This document shows positions 59,191-64,000 of a DNA stretch of 64,000 nt, one piece after another. How positions within the stretch are numbered: the stretch's first letter is position 1; each line of letters starts with the position of its first letter. A program made the translations under genes and the position numbers. The DNA comes from Microbacterium hydrocarbonoxydans (lineage in GTDB: Bacteria > Actinomycetota > Actinomycetes > Actinomycetales > Microbacteriaceae), in the NCBI RefSeq assembly GCF_011752045.1, contig NZ_JAAKXW010000002.1, positions 124,001-188,000 of the forward strand, read 5' to 3'. The notes below the pieces were generated by a model, which was given only the letters and a program-made list of their open reading frames with translations, was not told the origin of the DNA and did not search any database.

Positions 59191-60201
59191 TCAGCGCGGA
59201 GCCGCGACCGACTCCCGCGACACCAGCACGGGCGCCACGGGGGCGAGATCGGATGCCGCGGCATCCGCCCCGCCGATGAGCGCGGCCACCGCGCGGCGGG
59301 CGAGCTCGTCGAAGTCCTGGCGCACCGTGGTGAGCTTCGGCCAGTAGTAGGCCGCATCGGGGATGTCGTCGAACCCGACCACGCTGATGTCGCCGGGCAC
59401 CGAGAGCCCCGCCTCGTGCAGCCCGCCGAGCAGGCCGAGCGCCATCTGGTCGTTCGCCGCGAACACGGCGGTGACACCCGAGTCGCGGATCGCCTCGGTG
59501 GCGGCGTAGCCGGATCCGGCGGACCAGTCCCCCGCGATCACCGGTCCGGGCTCCAGCCCGCGCGCGGCGAGCTCGGCCGCGAAGCCGTCGGCGCGGGATT
59601 CCGCCTCCAGCCAGTCGGCGGGTCCTGCGAGGTGCGCGATGCGGGTGTGGCCGGCATCCGCCAGTGCGGCGACGGCGAGGCGGGCGCCGGCGACCTGGTC
59701 GACCGACAGGCCTCGCGATCCACGGCCGGAGGAGTGCAGGATCACGACGGGCACGCCGATCCGCAGCTCGTCGAGCGCGTCGAGGGTGCGCGCGTGCGGG
59801 GCGACGACGACGATCCCCTCGACGCCCTGGGCGGTCAGGTGATCGACGGCCGAGACGACGGCGGCGGCATCCCCCGCGTCGGCGAAGGCGGCGCTCACCC
59901 AGTAGCCGGCCTCCCTGGCCGAGGCCTCGATCGCGGCGATGCTGCGCGATGGTCCGTACTGCAGCGCATCGGAGGCGAGCACGCCGACCGTGCGGGAGCG
60001 GCGGGTGCCGAGCGCACGGGCCGCGTTGTTCATCCGATAGCCGAGCTCGGCCATCGCGGCGAGCACCCGCTCCTTGGTCTCCGGGGCGACGTCCGGATGG
60101 TCGTTGAGGACGCGCGACACGGTCTGCCTGGAGACTCCGGCGAGGGCGGCGACGTCGCGCACGCCGACCGTGCGGCCGGGGGCGCTGCGGGACTCACTCA
60201 C
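59191..60201 (-). CDS. araR: LacI-family regulator of the ara operon (AraR)
   Basis: This 336-residue repressor has the LacI helix-turn-helix (GRTVGVRDVAALAGVSRQTVSRVLNDHPDVAPETKERVLAAMAELGYRMN) at about residues 10-58 and the sugar-binding PBP-like domain after it. Its GTG at 60201 is preferred over the upstream frame because TACACT lies 7 bases before it and the HTH begins at the normal distance. It sits directly upstream of araD on the same strand. L-arabinose is the likely inducer. The gene symbol is assigned from context. Confidence 0.88.
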   Translation of the reverse strand: MSESRSAPGRTVGVRDVAALAGVSRQTVSRVLNDHPDVAPETKERVLAAMAELGYRMNNAARALGTRRSRTVGVLASDALQYGPSRSIAAIEASAREAGYWVSAAFADAGDAAAVVSAVDHLTAQGVEGIVVVAPHARTLDALDELRIGVPVVILHSSGRGSRGLSVDQVAGARLAVAALADAGHTRIAHLAGPADWLEAESRADGFAAELAARGLEPGPVIAGDWSAGSGYAATEAIRDSGVTAVFAANDQMALGLLGGLHEAGLSVPGDISVVGFDDIPDAAYYWPKLTTVRQDFDELARRAVAALIGGADAAASDLAPVAPVLVSRESVAAPR

Positions 60202-60208
60202 GCCGTCG

Positions 60209-60214
60209 AGTGTA
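60209..60214 (-). promoter_or_regulatory. -10 box of araR (leaderless type)
   Basis: TACACT on the minus strand, 7 bases before the GTG at 60201. Confidence 0.5.
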
Positions 60215-60261
60215 TGACGCCCGAGCGGACTCGTCGGGAGGTCGTGACGCCACGACCCCGC

Positions 60262-60320
60262 TTCCGGTCGCACTCGGGCACGGTCGACGGGCGGCGGACT
60301 GTGCCGAACTGCGACCGGAA
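60262..60320. repeat. dispersed inverted repeat, copy D
   Basis: Arms TTCCGGTCGCACTCGGGCAC (from 60262) and 60297-60320 match at about 20 of 24 positions around an 11-base loop. 26 bases past the alditol oxidase stop. Confidence 0.75.
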
Positions 60321-60345
60321 CGCCATCGGTTGCCACCCGGAGGGC

Positions 60346-61623
60346 TCAGAGGCCCAGCCGCTCGAGGTACTCGTTCACGAAGCGACGCTCCGGGTCGAAC
60401 GAGGCGGCGAGCGCGGCGAAGTCGTCCCACCGCGGGTAGCGGGAGCGCACCTCGGCGCCGTCCAGGGTGAAGATCTTGCCCCAGTGCGGACGCGCGGATG
60501 CCGGCAGCGCCGCCTCGAGCTCGGGGAGGAGGGCGCGGACGGACTTCTCCTCGGGCTTCCAGGTGAAGTGGATGCCGACGGCATCCGTTCCGTACGAGGA
60601 GCTCAGCCAGAGGTCGTCGGCGCGCACCGTGCGGATCTCGTTCACGAGCAGCAGCGGGGCGATGCGGTCGGCGAGCGAGCGCACCGCCGAGATCGCGGCC
60701 ACGGCGTCGGCGCGCGGCACGAGGTACTCGCTCTGGATCTCGGCACCGGCCGACGGGGTGAACTCGAGCTGGAAGTGCGGCAGGCGCTGGAACCAGGTGC
60801 CGGCGACCCCGCCCTGCTCGGTGCAGGCCTCGGGGTCGATGCCGAGGATCGGATGCCGCTTGCCGTCGGCCGCGACAGCCCCGAGCGCCGCGACCCTGTC
60901 GTCGCGCAGCAGCTGCAGGGCACGCGCATCCGCGCGGGTCGCGGGGACCCGCTGCTTGACCCAGATCTGGTCGGCGTCGCCGGTCTGCTGCCAGGTCGAG
61001 AAGATGCTCACGCTCGTGCCGAGGCCGGTGACGGCGTCGAAGTCGGTGAGGATGCCGTCCCACGACGGGTGCTCGAAGACGTGCTGCGCGACCTGATAGG
61101 TCGGCTCGACGTCGAGGGTGACGTCGAGCACCGCGCCGAGCGCGCCGAGACCGATGACCGCGCCGTCGAAGCCCTCGTCGCCGCGGGAGAGCGTGCGCAC
61201 CTCGCCGGAGGCGGTGAGGATCGTCAGGGCGCGCACCGCGCTCGCGAGGGAGCCGATGCCGTCCCCGGAGCCATGCGTGCCGGTGGCGACCGCGCCGGCG
61301 ACCGAGATGTGCGGCAGCGAGGCGAGGTTCGCGAGCGCGAGCCCCTGCTCCTCGAGCGCGGGAGCCACGTCTCCGTAACGGAGCCCGCCGGATACGCGCA
61401 CGGCGTCGCGCTCAGGAGTCACCTCGATGACCGCGGGCATCCGGTCGAGCGCGACCAGCCGGCCGGCGCTGTCGGCGATGTCGTTGAAGCAGTGTCGCGA
61501 GCCGAGCACGCGGACCGGTCCCGGCTCGGCGAGAAGCGACCGGATCTCTTCGACGGACTCCGGATGCTCGACGGACGTGGCCCGGTACGCGAGGTTGCCC
61601 GCCCAGTTGCGCTCGATGCTCAT
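60346..61623 (-). CDS. FAD-dependent alditol oxidase
   Basis: This 425-residue oxidase resembles the alditol (xylitol) oxidase AldO of Streptomyces: NWAGNLAYRATSVEHP, VRVLGSRHCFNDIADSAG with His44 at the site of covalent FAD attachment, and NLASLPHISVAGAVATGTHGSGDG in the PP-loop domain. The C-terminal half has WFQRLPHFQLEFTPSAG, EIRTVRADDLWLS, ARPHWGKIF and the ending DPERRFVNEYL. It oxidises sugar alcohols at C1, giving aldoses and H2O2; the related arabinono-lactone oxidases are the alternative. TAGGCT lies 6 bases before the ATG. It is divergent from a LacI gene. Confidence 0.9.
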   Translation of the reverse strand: MSIERNWAGNLAYRATSVEHPESVEEIRSLLAEPGPVRVLGSRHCFNDIADSAGRLVALDRMPAVIEVTPERDAVRVSGGLRYGDVAPALEEQGLALANLASLPHISVAGAVATGTHGSGDGIGSLASAVRALTILTASGEVRTLSRGDEGFDGAVIGLGALGAVLDVTLDVEPTYQVAQHVFEHPSWDGILTDFDAVTGLGTSVSIFSTWQQTGDADQIWVKQRVPATRADARALQLLRDDRVAALGAVAADGKRHPILGIDPEACTEQGGVAGTWFQRLPHFQLEFTPSAGAEIQSEYLVPRADAVAAISAVRSLADRIAPLLLVNEIRTVRADDLWLSSSYGTDAVGIHFTWKPEEKSVRALLPELEAALPASARPHWGKIFTLDGAEVRSRYPRWDDFAALAASFDPERRFVNEYLERLGL

Positions 61624-61629
61624 GGCGCC

Positions 61630-61635
61630 AGCCTA
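61630..61635 (-). promoter_or_regulatory. -10 box of the alditol oxidase gene (leaderless type)
   Basis: TAGGCT on the minus strand, 6 bases before the ATG at 61623. Confidence 0.55.
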
Positions 61636-61683
61636 ACCACCCGTCTACATCGATGAATTCCGGATGACGGGCGGGCACGCGGC

Positions 61684-61689
61684 TAGGCT
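61684..61689 (+). promoter_or_regulatory. -10 box of the second lacI-type gene (leaderless type)
   Basis: TAGGCT lies 6 bases before the ATG at 61696, mirroring the box of the divergent gene. Confidence 0.55.
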
Positions 61690-61695
61690 GACCGG

Positions 61696-62763
61696 ATGAC
61701 AGCGATGCCGCCGCCCGCGGCGAAGGGGGCGACGAGGCGAGCGACGATGAAGGACGTCGCCGCGCTCGCCGGCGTCTCGCCGAAGACCGTGTCGAACGTC
61801 GTCACCGGCACGGTCGTCGTGCGCGAGGAGACGAGGGCGAAGGTCGAGGCGGCGATGGCCGAGCTCGACTTCGTGCCGAACCTCAGCGCGCGGGGCCTGC
61901 GGAAGGGCCGCTCCGGGATCATCGCCGTCGCGCTGCCGGACCTCGCGACGGCGTACTCCGCCGAGCTCGTGCACCGCATCGTCCAGGCCGCCCACGAACG
62001 CGGGCTCGCCGTGCAGATCGAGGAGACGGCCACCGAGCCCGAGCGCGAGAAGGAGCTGCTCTCGCGGGCCAGGGCGCACCTCGTCGACGGCCTGATCCTG
62101 AACCCGGTCCGGCTCGAGGACAGCGTCCTCAAGTACGCCGACCGGCTGCCGCCGGTCGTGGTGATCGGGGAGGTGGAGCAGCACAGGGCCGACCACGTCC
62201 GCATCGACAGTCGCCTGGCGGCGGCGGATGCCACGAGGCACGTTCTCGCGCGGGGTGCCCGGCGGATCGCCGTGATCGGCGCCGACGGCGATGCCTCGAT
62301 CGCGACCGCGACCAGCCGCCTCCGGCTCGACGGGGTGCACGACGCGCTCCGCGAGGCCGGGGTCCCGCGGGATGCCGGACTCGAGGTGAACCGCCTGCCG
62401 TGGTCGATGGCGTCGGGGGCGGATGCGGCGCGCACGCTGATCTCGCGCGGGATCGGCTTCGACGCGGTGATCGCGCTGACCGACTCGCTCGCGCTCGGCG
62501 TGCTGCACGCGCTGCACGAGCACGGCATCCGCGTTCCCGATGACGTGATCGTCACGGGCTTCGACGACGTGGAGTTCTCGGACTTCACCTCGCCGTCGCT
62601 CACCACGATCGCGTTCGACCGGCGGGCCTTCGCCGAGGCCGCACTCGGCCTGCTCGAGTCGCGGATGGACGATCGGACCGCTGCGCCGCGCGGCCTGACC
62701 CTGTCGCACCGCCTCATCGAGCGCGCCAGTACCGCCGCCTCCCCCGCCGGATACCGTCCCTGA
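61696..62763 (+). CDS. LacI-family transcriptional regulator
   Basis: This 355-residue repressor has its helix-turn-helix at residues 16-60 (ATMKDVAALAGVSPKTVSNVVTGTVVVREETRAKVEAAMAELDFVPN, then SARGLRKGRSGIIAVALPDL as hinge) and a sugar-binding domain to the end. It lies between the alditol oxidase and a sugar-binding lipoprotein gene, so it may control one or both, with a polyol or sugar as inducer. No clear operator of its own is seen in the 72-base divergent region beyond an ATCGAT core. Confidence 0.92.
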   Translation: MTAMPPPAAKGATRRATMKDVAALAGVSPKTVSNVVTGTVVVREETRAKVEAAMAELDFVPNLSARGLRKGRSGIIAVALPDLATAYSAELVHRIVQAAHERGLAVQIEETATEPEREKELLSRARAHLVDGLILNPVRLEDSVLKYADRLPPVVVIGEVEQHRADHVRIDSRLAAADATRHVLARGARRIAVIGADGDASIATATSRLRLDGVHDALREAGVPRDAGLEVNRLPWSMASGADAARTLISRGIGFDAVIALTDSLALGVLHALHEHGIRVPDDVIVTGFDDVEFSDFTSPSLTTIAFDRRAFAEAALGLLESRMDDRTAAPRGLTLSHRLIERASTAASPAGYRP

Positions 62764-62803
62764 CATCGTTCCGGTCGGCGTTCCGGCCGGTCGACGTCCG
62801 CTC

Positions 62804-62864
62804 GTTCCGGTCGCAGTTCGTGCCGGTCTGCGCGCTCAGCACTGTGTTCAGGTGCGACCGGAGC
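62804..62864. repeat. dispersed inverted repeat, copy E
   Basis: Outer arms GTTCCGGTCGCAG (from 62804) and its complement near 62850-62864, with a diverged centre. Two further GTTCCGG half-copies precede it (62768 and 62780). 41 bases past the LacI stop. Confidence 0.68.
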
Positions 62865-62890
62865 GATTCGTTCCGATGCTTGCGTCACGG

Positions 62891-62906
62891 ATTACCACGA
62901 TGTAAT
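62891..62906. promoter_or_regulatory. inverted repeat before the sugar-binding protein gene
   Basis: ATTAC-N6-GTAAT, AT-rich against its surroundings, lies about 40 bases before the ATG and may be an operator or part of the promoter. Confidence 0.4.
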
Positions 62907-62947
62907 GATGGGTGGCGCCCCCGACCGCAGTCACGAAGGAGTGACGG

Positions 62948-64000
62948 ATGACGCCCCCGACAAGACACCTCGATCTGTCTCGAAGGCAGTTCCTGGCCGC
63001 CGCCTCCCTGGCCGCCGGCACGGCCGTGCTCGCGGGCTGCGCGCCCGGCGCGACCCCCGGCTCCGGCCCGCAGACGCTGCAGTTCTGGCACCTGCTCTCC
63101 GGCGGAGACGGGGTGACCATGTCGCAGCTGCTGCAGAACGCGAACGACGCGCAGAGCGCATACCGCATCCGCCCCACCGTCCTCGCCTGGGGCACTCCGT
63201 ACTACACGAAGCTCGCGATGGCGGGTGCCGGCGGACGCGCTCCCGACGTCGCCGTCATGCACGCCACCCGCACGGTCGGCTGGGCGCCGGGCGGCCTGCT
63301 CGACCCGTGGGATCTCGACCGGCTCGCCGAGCTCGGCGTCGACGCCTCGACCTTCCCCGCGCCGATCTGGGAGAAGGGGTTCGTGGGCGAGGACATGTAC
63401 AGCATCGCGCTGGACGCCCACCCGTTCGTGGCGATGTTCAACACCGACATCTGCGACGCGGCCGGGGTGCTCGACAGCGACGGACGGCTCGCGGAGACCG
63501 CCTCTCCCGAGGAGTTCGTCGAGCAGCTGCGCGCGATCGGCAGCCAGGCCGGCGGGCACGCCCTCTCCTACGGCTACCTCGGCGACGGAGCGCAGATGTG
63601 GCGGCTGTTCTACACGCTGTACTCGCAGCATGGGGCGCCGATCGAGCTCCCCGCCGGCGGTCCCGCGGTGATCGACAAGGATGCGGCCGTCGAATCGCTG
63701 TCGTTCGTGCGCACCCTCCTCGACGGGGAGATCGCCGCGACGCAGGCCGACTACGGCACGGCGGTGGCGGAGTTCGCCACCGGGCAGAGCGGGATGCTGT
63801 TCACCGGCGTCTGGGAGCTGCGAACGATGCAGAACGCGAAGCTCCCCTTCGACGCCACCATGATCCCGACGCTCTACGGCACCCCGGCCGTGTACGCCGA
63901 CTCGCACTCCTTCGTCCTGCCTCACCAGACGAACGCCGACCCGGTGCGGCGCGACCTCACGTACCGCTTCGTCGCCGACATGCTCAAGGGCTCGTTCGGC
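62948..64000 (+). CDS. extracellular sugar-binding lipoprotein of an ABC importer, 3' end cut
   Basis: The first 351 residues of a family-1 solute-binding protein are visible and the frame is open at the window end. The N-terminus has a twin-arginine motif (SRRQFLA, residues 11-17) and a lipobox with Cys31 (VLAGC), so it is exported folded by Tat and lipid-anchored. LQFWHLLSGGDGVTMSQLL, RAPDVAVMHATRTVGWAPGGLLDP and EFATGQSGMLFTGVWEL are the usual landmarks. GAAGGAG precedes the ATG. The permease genes should follow beyond the window. The ligand is unknown; the LacI gene upstream is the probable regulator. Confidence 0.92.
   Translation, partial: MTPPTRHLDLSRRQFLAAASLAAGTAVLAGCAPGATPGSGPQTLQFWHLLSGGDGVTMSQLLQNANDAQSAYRIRPTVLAWGTPYYTKLAMAGAGGRAPDVAVMHATRTVGWAPGGLLDPWDLDRLAELGVDASTFPAPIWEKGFVGEDMYSIALDAHPFVAMFNTDICDAAGVLDSDGRLAETASPEEFVEQLRAIGSQAGGHALSYGYLGDGAQMWRLFYTLYSQHGAPIELPAGGPAVIDKDAAVESLSFVRTLLDGEIAATQADYGTAVAEFATGQSGMLFTGVWELRTMQNAKLPFDATMIPTLYGTPAVYADSHSFVLPHQTNADPVRRDLTYRFVADMLKGSFG

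Overview
The window reads as a chromosomal stretch of a high-GC actinobacterium, most likely a Microbacteriaceae close to Microbacterium. This rests on about 70% GC, frequent GTG starts, TANNNT -10 boxes placed 6-7 bases before start codons, and gene families and gene orders remembered from that group; no database was searched. There are about 51 protein genes, nearly all intact, with two cut by the window edges. I see no tRNA, rRNA, CRISPR array, prophage or insertion sequence. Gene spacing is tight, and stop/start overlaps of 1-4 bases mark many operons.

Layout. 1-5.6 kb: the 3' end of a flavin amine oxidoreductase gene with a cupin; then a minus-strand group with an orphan beta-class DNA methyltransferase, a lipoate-protein ligase, a DUF1684 protein, an alpha/beta hydrolase and CutC. 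5.7-10.5 kb: a MarR repressor with an MFS exporter, a BCCT osmolyte transporter and two small unknown proteins. 10.5-21.4 kb: amino-acid catabolism and redox, namely an ArgZ-like guanidine hydrolase with RocD, an XRE/DUF2178-like/MDR oxidoreductase operon, PutA and the PntAB transhydrogenase. Arginine to ornithine to pyrroline-5-carboxylate to glutamate can be drawn from these genes. 21.6-24.6 kb: three unknown single-pass membrane proteins in one operon, facing and overlapping an unknown polytopic membrane protein.

24.6-36.4 kb: an epimerase and a thioesterase, a GNAT enzyme, etfB-etfA with a diheme b-type cytochrome, a small MarR operon, and a valine-catabolic set (echA, mmsB, acyl-CoA dehydrogenase, mmsA). 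36.6-45.5 kb: two large secreted enzymes facing each other, an M6 metalloprotease and a 1998-residue amylopullulanase. 46-49.6 kb: a thiolase, an ABM-domain protein and a divergent LysR/DJ-1 pair. 49.8-60.2 kb: a complete L-arabinose locus (secreted GH43, GH27, aldose epimerase, araA, araB, araD, LacI-type AraR). 60.3-64 kb: an alditol oxidase divergent from a second LacI regulator, followed by a sugar-binding lipoprotein cut by the window end.

Two DNA-level patterns cross the whole window. One is a five-copy family of related inverted repeats (arm core TTCCGGTCGCAGTTCGGCAC), each placed just after a stop codon. The other is a set of at least 13 genes whose -10 box lies 6-7 bases before the start codon, which predicts leaderless mRNAs. 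Several tandem or overlapping operator palindromes assign likely regulation to the ara, GH43, amylopullulanase, MarR/MFS and XRE transcription units.
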